Assembly (NCBI GenBank): GCA_035293765.1
Contig: DATGMF010000061.1
Coordinates: forward strand, 86,540-150,539
Origin: DASRHT01 sp035293765
GTDB taxonomy: Bacteria; Chloroflexota; Ktedonobacteria; Ktedonobacterales; Ktedonobacteraceae
DNA: 64,000 nt
Direction: 5' to 3'
Shown: positions 1 to 7,956 of the stretch, one piece after another
Position numbering within the stretch: position 1 is the stretch's first letter
How the letters are laid out: each line of letters begins with the position of its first letter
Notes under the pieces: generated by a model
The model's database searches: none
Told to the model about the DNA's origin: nothing
What the model saw: the letters and a program-made list of their open reading frames with translations, nothing else
Position numbers and translations under genes: made by a program

Positions 1-558
1 GGCGAAGGCGTCCGCACCGACGCGCAGGGCTTCCAGCGGGATCGCGCCGCCGCCCGCGAAGGGATCGACCACCAGTGGACGCGTGCCGGGCAGGCCGCCG
101 AGGCTCTCGTGAGCTGCCTGCGTCAGCTCGCGGGCGGTTGCGAGAAAGGTCGGGTTATTGGATGCGTCCCAATTCGCGAAATCGGCGATGAAGTTGAGCA
201 GGTGGTAGCGCATAGCTGAGCTATCTTGCCAATCGTCGGGGTTGAGGGTCTGAGAAGTTAAGAGAAGCCAATCCTTCCAATGGCGCTTGCACAGTCCTGC
301 CAATGTGCCATCGGTGGGCAATTTGGCGGCGAACTGCGCCAGAATGTCGGCCACGGCCACGCGAAAGGCGGGAGGACAGTTTTCGTCCGCCGGATCGGGC
401 CAGAGCGCGGCGCACAGCACGGCACGGCATGCTGCCAGGGGCCGACGCGCCCACCAGATATGCAGGGTTGAGATATGGCCGTGGCGAATGCTCTTCTCGC
501 GCCGCGCCTGCTCCGAAATCAGTTTGATTGGCAGGTCAACCTCTATGAGACGCTTCAT
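1..558 (-). CDS. DUF1156-family DNA methylase, N-terminal part (cut by window edge)
   Basis: Reading the minus strand from the ATG at 558 gives 186 uninterrupted codons running off the left edge. The start MKRLIEVDLPIKLI with the following SIRHGHISTLHIWWARRPLA block is the DUF1156 signature of COG1743 adenine-specific DNA methylases. About 165 residues in comes DPFAGGGAIPLEALR, the SAM-binding motif I of the same family. These enzymes are large (often about 900 residues), so most of the gene, including the catalytic motif, lies outside. It follows the SNF2/DUF3883 helicase in the same direction with a 237-bp gap. A DUF1156 methylase next to such a helicase is typical of DNA-modification defence loci (inference). 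Its start codon sits at the 3' end of the repeated promoter-leader element, which also supplies a GAGG ribosome-binding site 8 bases upstream. Confidence 0.85.
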   Translation of the reverse strand, partial: MKRLIEVDLPIKLISEQARREKSIRHGHISTLHIWWARRPLAACRAVLCAALWPDPADENCPPAFRVAVADILAQFAAKLPTDGTLAGLCKRHWKDWLLLTSQTLNPDDWQDSSAMRYHLLNFIADFANWDASNNPTFLATARELTQAAHESLGGLPGTRPLVVDPFAGGGAIPLEALRVGADAFA

Positions 559-660
559 TTCAGTATCCTCGAAGCGGATCGAGATAGCCACTGGCTCCCG
601 CCGCCCCCCTTGAGGAGGAGTATAGCATCACACCCGAGGATGTCAAGTGGAAATGCAATG
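558..660 (-). promoter_or_regulatory. Repeated promoter-leader element, copy 1
   Basis: On the minus strand the element holds TTGACA (646-641), a 16-base spacer and TATACT (624-619). A leader with the hairpin CCUCC-UCAA-GGGGG follows, then ATCTCGATCCG and GAGGATACTGAAATG. Copies 2 (43213-43315) and 3 (58765-58863) share the promoter, a small GC hairpin at the same place, the ATCTCGAYCCG block and the GAGGATACTGAAA end. Here the last ATG is the start of the DUF1156 methylase, so GAGGA acts as its Shine-Dalgarno sequence and can pair with the upstream CUC. Bases 661-795 between this element and the helicase stop show nothing recognisable. Confidence 0.75.
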
Positions 661-795
661 TAAGAACCCCTCCATTATGAATGTGTAAATATATTACATA
701 ATAAAATTGCCGGTTGTTGCGTTATCGCCGGACATCATGTTCAGCCCACCGATTTCAACGCGGCCACCAGGGCAAGCCCCGCCCCTACAAAATCC

Positions 796-3700
796 CTAAC
801 CATCATCGTCCTGCGCAAACTGCAAAATGCTTTCCGGGTGTGCCAGGTAGTGCTCGATGCGCACACGCGGCACCCAATCCAGCCTGGTCGGGTCGTTGAC
901 CGGATGAAGTTCGGGCGTCGTAGCGCAATTGTACACCACATAGAGCCAATAGTCACCTTTGAGACGGTCGGCAGTTTTATATTCGTTGTCGGTGAGCGCC
1001 ACCTCGCCCACGCTGGCCCGGCCCTTGACCTCGATAAAACGCACTTGCTGGCCCAGGGGATCGGGTGAACGCGAGATGAGATCAAAGCCGCGGTTCTCGC
1101 TCTCGACGCTTTCGACCTGCCAGCCCCGGCTGCGTTCATAGCGCATAGCCTCGTCTATCGCCCTCCGCTCGATCTTTTCGTCGCGTACCATCGCGATAAA
1201 ATCGGGCGCGTCGCGCTCTGGATGTGGCAATACCCATGCCTGCCCGTAATGCCTGGTATCGTCAATGGTGCAATGCCGCTCCTGTTGCAGCTCGCTCAAA
1301 CGTTGTTCGAGACGCATGTTGAGCCCCATCACATGGTCGTCAAGCTGTTTAATTCGTCCTTCCAGACCTGGCTCTTTGGACCCGGCCTCTTTCTGTTCAT
1401 GTAAACTGATCAATTTTTGATTTTCGCGGTTGATAATGGCCTCCAGGCTGATTTGGACGTGGCGCTCGATGGTCGCGATCTCGCGTTGACGCTGGGCGCT
1501 GATCTCGCTCTGAAACTTTGCCAGCGCCTTCTCCCAGAGCGTGTGCATGAGCTGGTCGCGCCCGGGCAACGCCGTATCGTCGGGCAGCTCTACGTCTTCT
1601 CCGGTCGCGGGAACGAGATCCAGAAAGATGGTTGGCTGGCGAATACTGATGGCACTGTCGAGGTTGGTCTGCACGACGAAGAGACGGCGATGCAGCACGT
1701 TGCCGCGCCCATCGCGAACCGAAGCTGAGAATACGTCCAGGCGATAGGGCAGCTCGCTATAGATATCAAAGAAAACGGCCCCGCGTTGGAGCTGTGACTC
1801 CGTCTGGCGCCAGGTCTCTTCGCGCACACACTCGAACAAAGGATGCCCGGGCGTGACCCATTCGAGCGCGGGATCTTGTTCCAGCAGTTTTTTATCAAAG
1901 ACGATCTGTTTATATTCGCGCCCCAGCTTGCCGAAGCGCGGCTCCAGTTGCTCGCCGAGGGGCCAGAGAGTGCGCGGGGTGCGCCCGATGCGGTAGACGT
2001 GAGGGCGCAGGGCGTATTGTTGTCGCGTTGCCTCCTTTGGTTGTAAGCCGACCAGGGGAGCGGCCTGGAGGAAGAAATCTTCGACCACCTCGGGCACCAG
2101 GCGGCGCTCTTTAGCTTCGGCGGACTTGCCCACGAGCGCGGCCAGGTTTAATTCGCGCCTGGCAAGCCCTTCCAGCGCGGAAAAGGCGATTTTGCGAAAG
2201 CGCGCGACATCGACCTCTTCGACGATGCGCCGTTTGATGCTTTCCTCAGTCTGGTTACTGGCATACATCTCGCGAATCAGCTTTTCGAGCAGGTTGGAGG
2301 GAAAGACATCCCCGAGGACATTAAAGACCTGTCCGGTGCGCTGTGGGTCCAGCTCGCCTTCAATCACCGCAATGCGCTCGAAGAGTTTTTCAAGCACGCG
2401 GCCCTCGCGTGTGCGGGTGGAGACGAAATTGAGGACGAGGCAGTCTTTCTCCTGCCCGTAGCGATGGATGCGTCCCATCCGTTGCTCAAGGCGTACTGGC
2501 ACCCAGGGGATGTCATAATTGATCATCAGCCAGCAGCATTGCAGGTTGATGCCTTCGCCGGCGGCCTCGGTGGCGACCATGACCTGGCATTCTTGCCAGA
2601 ACTCGTGCTCAGCATAAATGCGCGTGTTGGGCGTATCGCGGTCTCCGATCTTCATCCCACCATGAATAGCGGTGACAGAGAGTCCCCATTCGCGTATCTT
2701 GCGCACCAGATAGTCCAGCGTATCCTTGTGCTCGGTAAAGATGAGCAGTTTCATCTGAGGGTCCTTGAACAATCCTCGGGCCGTGATCTCCGTTTTGAGT
2801 TTCAGCAGTTTGGACTCGACTTCGCTTTGTTCGAGGGCCTGCGCGTGTTTGATCAGCGCGCTCAGATCCTGTATCTCGTCACGCAGTCGCGCGGGGTCGA
2901 TAGAGGCGACCAGTCCCTCCAGCTTCTCCAGGATCTCCTGCTGCTCATTGTCGGGCAGCTCGTCGTAATTATTGGGGAGATCTTTCTCGATCTGTGCCTG
3001 ACGGTAGCTTTCTGGATCGGCCAGGATTTTCTGACGCCTCTCGCACATTCTCTCCAGGCTGCGGCGCACAGCATAGATGCTGGAGGCAAAACGCCTCTGG
3101 AGCATTGCCATCGTAAAGCCAAGCGCGCGACCACGAGCCGAGGAATCAAGGGAGGCTTTCAGCGACTGGTCTTCCACGTAGTTGGTGAGCTGGAGATAGA
3201 AATCCATCTCAACGTCCGTGATCTGGAAATCGATGGTGCGCACGTCGCGGTTGGTAAAAATCTTCTTCGTCACGCCGGTTTCGGGATCGGGAAAGGTCAC
3301 CAGCGATTCTTTGGTGCGGCGCAGGTAGAACGGCGCGCTATTAAGACGCATAGCCGCCTCTAAGCTTTTGACATCGCCATAGACATCCTGATCGAGCAAT
3401 CTGAGGAAGAGGCAGAATTGTGCGGGGTCGCCTTTATGGGGCGTGGCGGTCATCAGCAGATAGTGGTCCGTCATCTCTGAGAGCGCCTCGCCTAATTGAT
3501 AGGCGAAGGTCTTCTTATCGGGGCTGGTGGCGCTCATATGGTGCGCTTCATCGACGATCACCAGGTCCCAATGAGAGCGCAGCAAGCTTTCTTTCGCGTC
3601 TTCCATCCTGGAGACCCAGGCAATCGAAGTGATCACCTGATGCTTCTCCTGCCAGGGATTGATGCCATAGTTGGTACGCAGCACGTCCCCACGAATAATC

Positions 3701-4230
3701 TCGAAATTTTCGCGAAATTTGTCCTTCATCTCGCGCTGCCACTGGAATTGCAGATTGGCAGGAGTGATGATCAGCGTGCGTTTCACCAATCCCCGGATTT
3801 TGAGCTCTTTTAGCAGCAGACCTGCCATGATCGTCTTGCCGGCTCCCGGGTCGTCGGCGAGCAGAAAGCGGATGCGCGGCTGAGCAAGGAAGTAATCGTA
3901 AACCGCTTCGAGCTGGTGGGGGAGCGGATCGACGCGAGCAATAGAGAGGGCAAAGTAGGGATCGTATTCGTATGCCAGACCCAGACGCAGCGCCTCAACC
4001 CCCAGGCGGTACTTTCTGGCGTCGCCGTCAAAGGGCGCTTTTTGCGGGAGGGCTTCCAGCGTTGCCAATTGTGCTGGACTGAGAATAGTTGTATAAGCAT
4101 GTCCAGTGGTCAGCCCTTTGCCGAAGATCTGCACCGATTCGCCCATCGGGGCCACCATCATCACCTGAACCGCCTCAGAGAAGAGCGGCCCTCGGATGAT
4201 CATATGTTGTCGTAATTGATCTGCCTGCAT
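796..4230 (-). CDS. SNF2-family helicase with C-terminal DUF3883 domain
   Basis: A 1144-residue cytoplasmic ATP-dependent DNA translocase of superfamily 2. Visible motifs: Walker A DDPGAGKT at about 126-133, DEAH box VIVDEAHH at about 225-231, motif III LLMTATPHKGD, and motif VI EQRMGRIHRYGQ in the second RecA domain near residue 580. The last 150 residues contain GFDLISRSPD and RFIEVKGRASVGEV, the pattern of DUF3883, a domain related to PD-(D/E)XK nucleases. The start has GGAGAGG 5 bases upstream. A strong promoter lies at 4377-4349. The gene is followed by a DUF1156 methylase. DrmD of DISARM is also an SNF2 helicase, but DISARM uses a different methylase family, so the pair fits the helicase-methylase-ATPase type better. 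A DUF499 ATPase would be expected beyond the left edge (inference). Confidence 0.85.
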   Translation of the reverse strand: MQADQLRQHMIIRGPLFSEAVQVMMVAPMGESVQIFGKGLTTGHAYTTILSPAQLATLEALPQKAPFDGDARKYRLGVEALRLGLAYEYDPYFALSIARVDPLPHQLEAVYDYFLAQPRIRFLLADDPGAGKTIMAGLLLKELKIRGLVKRTLIITPANLQFQWQREMKDKFRENFEIIRGDVLRTNYGINPWQEKHQVITSIAWVSRMEDAKESLLRSHWDLVIVDEAHHMSATSPDKKTFAYQLGEALSEMTDHYLLMTATPHKGDPAQFCLFLRLLDQDVYGDVKSLEAAMRLNSAPFYLRRTKESLVTFPDPETGVTKKIFTNRDVRTIDFQITDVEMDFYLQLTNYVEDQSLKASLDSSARGRALGFTMAMLQRRFASSIYAVRRSLERMCERRQKILADPESYRQAQIEKDLPNNYDELPDNEQQEILEKLEGLVASIDPARLRDEIQDLSALIKHAQALEQSEVESKLLKLKTEITARGLFKDPQMKLLIFTEHKDTLDYLVRKIREWGLSVTAIHGGMKIGDRDTPNTRIYAEHEFWQECQVMVATEAAGEGINLQCCWLMINYDIPWVPVRLEQRMGRIHRYGQEKDCLVLNFVSTRTREGRVLEKLFERIAVIEGELDPQRTGQVFNVLGDVFPSNLLEKLIREMYASNQTEESIKRRIVEEVDVARFRKIAFSALEGLARRELNLAALVGKSAEAKERRLVPEVVEDFFLQAAPLVGLQPKEATRQQYALRPHVYRIGRTPRTLWPLGEQLEPRFGKLGREYKQIVFDKKLLEQDPALEWVTPGHPLFECVREETWRQTESQLQRGAVFFDIYSELPYRLDVFSASVRDGRGNVLHRRLFVVQTNLDSAISIRQPTIFLDLVPATGEDVELPDDTALPGRDQLMHTLWEKALAKFQSEISAQRQREIATIERHVQISLEAIINRENQKLISLHEQKEAGSKEPGLEGRIKQLDDHVMGLNMRLEQRLSELQQERHCTIDDTRHYGQAWVLPHPERDAPDFIAMVRDEKIERRAIDEAMRYERSRGWQVESVESENRGFDLISRSPDPLGQQVRFIEVKGRASVGEVALTDNEYKTADRLKGDYWLYVVYNCATTPELHPVNDPTRLDWVPRVRIEHYLAHPESILQFAQDDDG

Positions 4231-4348
4231 GAAAACCTCTCCAACCGTTCTGTATGTCCTCTCCCAACATGTTGTTTTTGCCTTTTCCCTATGAGGAGGT
4301 TCTTTTTCTCATGCGAGAAACTGGAATAAGCCAGGCAATAGGCTTTTC

Positions 4349-4377
4349 ATTGTAGGGCAGTTGAGGGTTGCCGTCAA
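4349..4377 (-). promoter_or_regulatory. Promoter of the SNF2/DUF3883 helicase
   Basis: Minus-strand TTGACG (4377-4372), 17-base spacer, TACAAT (4354-4349), about 120 bases before the start codon, leaving a 5' leader of roughly 110 bases. Confidence 0.55.
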
Positions 4378-4578
4378 GGTCGTATAGCGCAATGCTGAAT
4401 CAGCATGTATTTTCCCTTTTTTTATGCTATACTTCTTCTGGGTGCTATTCTCTCATTCCACAACACAAGCTCGTTTTCCGAGGATAGGAAGATCCGACAA
4501 AACGTGTGTCCTCGTAGTGTGTCCCTGTTGCTGTATGTCCTCTCACGGCAGAGAAAAAAGTGAATAAGGAGAACGATA
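4378..4578 (+). other. Upstream region of the secreted beta-domain protein
   Basis: Non-coding. It contains an extended -10 box, TATGCTATACT (TATACT at 4428-4433), without a convincing -35. The downstream gene has AATAAGGAGAACGATA before its start at 4579. No repeat or RNA structure was recognised. Confidence 0.35.
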
Positions 4579-5619
4579 GTGTCGTACACCCGGCTCAAAG
4601 CTGCCCTCGCATTGCTCGTTCTGACCATGACCCTGGCTCTCACGCTTTTCATCGGACCCCTGCCCAGAGCAAGCGCCTCCAGCCCCGATTTCGCTATTTC
4701 GGCCAGTCCAACATCCCAAACTATTGAACGAGGGGGAACAGCCGTCTATAACATCCAAATCACGGCATTGAACGGCTTCAATGGCACCGTCACCCTGACC
4801 GACAAGGACCCCTTCGCGAAAACGGTCCCATCTTTCTCATCAACCACCGTCAACGGCTCTGGAACCGTACAGTTTAGCGTCTTTAGCAACGGGCATCAGA
4901 CCCCCATCGGGACCGCGACGCTGACCGTCACCGGCACCAGCGGCAGCCTCCAACATTCCGTCAATGTCACGCTGAGTGTCATCCCTGTTCCCGACTTCTC
5001 CCTCTCGATTACTCCCCAACTCCAAACAGGGGAAGTACTCGAAACGGTGAAACAAGGAACGACGGCGGCTTATCAAATTCAGGTAAGCGTTGTGCCAGGA
5101 TCAGGATTTAGTGGCACGGTGAATTTTGCCGTGACCGGCGGCCTGCCCGCGAATACGACCGCGTCATTCACCGCTCCCTCGGTGGTTGTTCCTGGGAGCA
5201 CGGAACTTGATATTCACACCACTGCGCAGACGCCTATCGGGTCCTTTACCATCCAGGTGAGCGCGACCAGTGGCAGCCTGGTCCACGGCGTCCAACCAAC
5301 CCTTGAGGTGATCCCTCCCAATTCCGATTTCTCGTTCTCGGTCTCGCCCCAGTCTCAGACCATTAACTCGGCAGATGGCGCGATCTATACGGCGCATGCT
5401 AGCGCCATTAATGGCTTCAATGGCACTGTGGTTTTAAGCCTCTCGGGCCTGCCTCCTCTTACCGATACCGCTTTTGGCAGTGGCACGATAGTCGGCTCGG
5501 GTGACCAGACCATATTCCTCTTCACCAGCCAGGGAGTCACCGGTACCTTTACCATCACTGTTACTGCAACCAGCGGCCCGTTGCAGCATACCTTTCAGGT
5601 AACGCTGATTATGCACTGA
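4579..5619 (+). CDS. Secreted protein of three repeated beta-sandwich domains
   Basis: 346 residues beginning with GTG, preceded by AAGGAG. Residues 1-34 form a Sec signal peptide (positive start, hydrophobic LALLVLTMTLALTLF, then ASAS). The rest is three copies of a domain of about 95-105 residues, each starting with DF(A/S)(I/F)S-SP-SQT and containing a GFNGTV/GFSGTV strand and a (T/S)ATSGxLxH end, the pattern of archaeal and chloroflexal Ig-like/NEW3-type repeats. No cell-wall anchor, lipobox or catalytic motif is seen. It is likely an extracellular structural or adhesive protein; the function is unknown. Confidence 0.7.
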   Translation: MSYTRLKAALALLVLTMTLALTLFIGPLPRASASSPDFAISASPTSQTIERGGTAVYNIQITALNGFNGTVTLTDKDPFAKTVPSFSSTTVNGSGTVQFSVFSNGHQTPIGTATLTVTGTSGSLQHSVNVTLSVIPVPDFSLSITPQLQTGEVLETVKQGTTAAYQIQVSVVPGSGFSGTVNFAVTGGLPANTTASFTAPSVVVPGSTELDIHTTAQTPIGSFTIQVSATSGSLVHGVQPTLEVIPPNSDFSFSVSPQSQTINSADGAIYTAHASAINGFNGTVVLSLSGLPPLTDTAFGSGTIVGSGDQTIFLFTSQGVTGTFTITVTATSGPLQHTFQVTLIMH

Positions 5620-5662
5620 GCGCGGACCACTACTAAACGAAGCGTTGAGGGTCCCGTCGGGC

Positions 5663-5711
5663 GGCAAGGGAACCGGATAGGTCGTGGCACTGCTACTCGG
5701 TTCCTCTTGCC
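5663..5711. repeat. Inverted repeat downstream of the secreted protein
   Basis: GGCAAGgGAACCG at the left arm and CGGTTCCtCTTGCC at the right arm enclose about 22 bases. A long hairpin could form in RNA, but no T-run follows, so it may be a weak terminator or a REP-like repeat. Confidence 0.45.
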
Positions 5712-5803
5712 ACCCACCTCCGCCGTGGCGACCAGGTTTACCATTCCCGATTTACCGCCCAACCTCGCCCAACCCCTATATAATCACCAAAGGTATGAAA
5801 TAT

Positions 5804-5862
5804 CGTAGGGACCGGATTTATCGCGTCCGGTTAATCGCCCAATCTTACCTCAGCCCCTACGA
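5804..5862. repeat. REP-like palindromic repeat, copy A
   Basis: Ends are CGTAGGG and CCCCTACG in inverted order. Inside lies the hairpin ACCGGA-TTTATCGCG-TCCGGT. The first 25 bases match the repeat at 9194-9239. The whole gap 5620-5960 holds only this repeat and the inverted repeat before it; no gene is seen. Confidence 0.55.
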
Positions 5863-5960
5863 CGAAATCATTGAGGGCGGCATAGCTAACGAGCGCCATT
5901 GATTAAAAGGTTCTATTTGGCTTTACGGTATGGGAGATTTTCTGTGATCAGGTCGAATTG

Positions 5961-7010
5961 CTATCTTGCAAAGCGTGACAGATATTGGATGGCCTCGGCT
6001 AAGTATCTGGCGGTGATGGCGGGAGAGCCGGCCAGATCGGCGATAGTGCGCGCCACCGTTTGTAGACGCAGCATTTGTAGCGCAGTGAGCTTGAGTTGTT
6101 GCAGGGCGGATGTTAGCAACTGCTCTCCGGCGGAATCGATCTGACAATACTGTTGCACCTCATCGACCGTGCTAAGGTCGGCGTTCACCTGAAGGTGCGG
6201 TTGCCCTGCGTATCTCTTCTGTTGTATTGCGCGAGCCGCCGCAACACGCGCTCGTATATCGTCAGAGCTTTCTTCTGGAAAAACGCTCAAAATCTCCGGT
6301 ACAAGCAGCGGGACTTCTACCTCGATGGCAAAGCAGGTTCGCACAATCTCTTTGAGTGGCTGTCGATAGCGGGCAATCTCTTCAGCCGAACAGATGCACT
6401 TCTGCGTAGGATCACCGACAAACCCACAAGGGCAGGGCTTGATGGTTGCCTCTAGAATGAAGCGAGTCGGCAAGAGAACATTTTCCTCGTGAGGAGGAAC
6501 GGCAATAGTACGCGTTTCTACCATTTGGGCGAGAGCGGTTAACAGCGACAGGTCAAATGTATCGAGATTCTTTAAAAAAAGCACGCCTCCCTGTGCCAGG
6601 ATGAGTTCGCCTGGCAGAGTCGCGTCGCCGAAAAAGGCATTGCTCCCGCTATCGGCAGAAGGCTCGCGCAATGGGTGCGGTAGGGACGCTATGGGCAGGA
6701 GAGAAGGCAATGTGCGCGCGAGCAGGGCCTTACCTGTGCCGGGCGGACCAACAAGCAGGATATGGTGTTGTCCGGCGGCTGCAACTTCTAAAGCCCGCTT
6801 GACATGAGCCTGACCACGAATCTGCTGAATATCTCGCGCGCGCTCTGGAACTGCCGTTTTGCTCGCAAAGGCTTGCAGAATTTGTAGCAACACCTGTATA
6901 ACGTGTTGTTGCTGCTCGTTGGTAAGCTTTTCCGTTCCCGCTCTCTTCTGTACTTCTTGTAGCAATGCCGATAGGGGGGGTTCTTGCGGCTGTTTTTTGC
7001 TCCTGGTCAT
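5961..7010 (-). CDS. ComM/YifB-like protein with degenerate ATPase site
   Basis: 349 residues from ATG 7010, which has GAGGAG 6 bases upstream; an in-frame start 24 codons earlier lacks such a site. After an 80-residue acidic or basic leader comes a clear Mg-chelatase-type AAA+ domain as in ComM (QQIRGQAHVKRALEVAAAG, PGELILAQGGVLFL, KPCPCGFVGDPTQKC with its cysteine cluster, and a C-terminal helical domain). The N-terminal Lon-S5-like domain of full ComM (about 500 residues) is missing. Walker A reads GPPGTGKALLA, not GKT/GKS. Walker B reads VLFLKNLDTF where the family has VLFLDELPEF, so both acidic residues are lost. ATP hydrolysis is therefore unlikely. It may be a regulatory paralog (inference). 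Confidence 0.75.
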   Translation of the reverse strand: MTRSKKQPQEPPLSALLQEVQKRAGTEKLTNEQQQHVIQVLLQILQAFASKTAVPERARDIQQIRGQAHVKRALEVAAAGQHHILLVGPPGTGKALLARTLPSLLPIASLPHPLREPSADSGSNAFFGDATLPGELILAQGGVLFLKNLDTFDLSLLTALAQMVETRTIAVPPHEENVLLPTRFILEATIKPCPCGFVGDPTQKCICSAEEIARYRQPLKEIVRTCFAIEVEVPLLVPEILSVFPEESSDDIRARVAAARAIQQKRYAGQPHLQVNADLSTVDEVQQYCQIDSAGEQLLTSALQQLKLTALQMLRLQTVARTIADLAGSPAITARYLAEAIQYLSRFAR

Positions 7011-7200
7011 GGAAGACTCCTCTTCCATTACTATAAACGAGCTTACAAAATCTGCCACAGCGCAGGGCCTGCTTCGCCCCATCTCGATAGCAACATAGTT
7101 TGGCCTCGTAGTGACCCGATCAGGTCGCCACGGAAGTACGCCCCTTTTTCTCGACCGCCATTGCTGTCGGGAAAAGAGGTCCTTTTACGGTTTAGCGAGC

Positions 7201-7638
7201 TTATTGAGCGATAGCGGCATCCAGGTTTTTGAAGAAAGCATTCAGGGAGCCTTTGATGGTGCGTTCGCCAAGCGGATTGTTGGCGAGTGCGGCTGTGCCT
7301 GTCAGCTCGGCATTAGCATCGTAAGTCAGCAGCGCGCCATTCGGCTCATCGGTCAGATTGATCTTACCCGTTGCGTTAACGGAGGCCCCCGCGCCTTTAC
7401 GCTGGACCTGAAATTCAAAGAAACTGGGCTCCTGACGCTGGCTAATGGTGATAGGAATCCCATAAGGTCCCTTCAGGCCGGGCAAGGGTGTGGTCATGCT
7501 CACCCGCAGCGTATTGGCGTCCAGATACTCAACTGATTCGCAGCCGGGGATGCAAGACTTTAGAATCTCTGGATTGAGAACGGCGTGAAAAACCTGGGCG
7601 CTGGACGCTTTAAACCTGTATGTTCCGTTCAGTTTCAT
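7201..7638 (-). CDS. CoxG-like SRPBCC-domain protein
   Basis: 145 residues. The start MKLNGTYRFKASSAQVF and PGCESVEYLDAN are characteristic of the carbon-monoxide-dehydrogenase subunit G (CoxG) branch of the START/SRPBCC superfamily, small cytoplasmic proteins with a hydrophobic ligand pocket. The length is the usual one for this family. No cox structural genes are nearby, so a CO-dehydrogenase role cannot be claimed; many such proteins are free-standing. GGAAGGAACATACTGA precedes the start. Confidence 0.75.
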   Translation of the reverse strand: MKLNGTYRFKASSAQVFHAVLNPEILKSCIPGCESVEYLDANTLRVSMTTPLPGLKGPYGIPITISQRQEPSFFEFQVQRKGAGASVNATGKINLTDEPNGALLTYDANAELTGTAALANNPLGERTIKGSLNAFFKNLDAAIAQ

Positions 7639-7956
7639 TCAGTATGTTCCTTCCTTATTTCGCGAAAATATATCGATATTTCTCCGTATATAGAGGAATA
7701 GTAGACGCAATCTTATCGATCAATATGGTCAAGTCTATTGTAGCGTTTCCATCCTCAACTTTCAAGTATATAAATCTTTTTTGCTAATATTCCTCCATTA
7801 AATGAGAATGCTGATCAGTCTATGTCCAGTATACGCATTCACCCAAATGTGCTATTGGTTCTATTTGTAGAGAGCTTCTGTGCTATACTGCCTCTGTACG
7901 TTCCAACGTGTACTGTGTCTGAAATAGAAATTTGAGTTTGGATATTGGGGATAGTG
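7639..7956. other. AT-rich divergent intergenic region
   Basis: Lies between the CoxG-like gene (minus) and the disordered beta-tail protein (plus). The plus side has an extended -10 box TGCTATACT near 7880-7890. The rest is AT-rich, and no RNA structure is seen. Confidence 0.35.

Noticed and set aside
2464..3363. 299-codon frame on the plus strand
   Set aside because: Antisense shadow of the SNF2 helicase, which has all helicase motifs.
796..4230. Assignment of the helicase to DISARM DrmD
   Set aside because: DISARM uses pfam13659 or cytosine methylases with DrmA-B-C; the partner here is DUF1156, and none of DrmA-C is seen.
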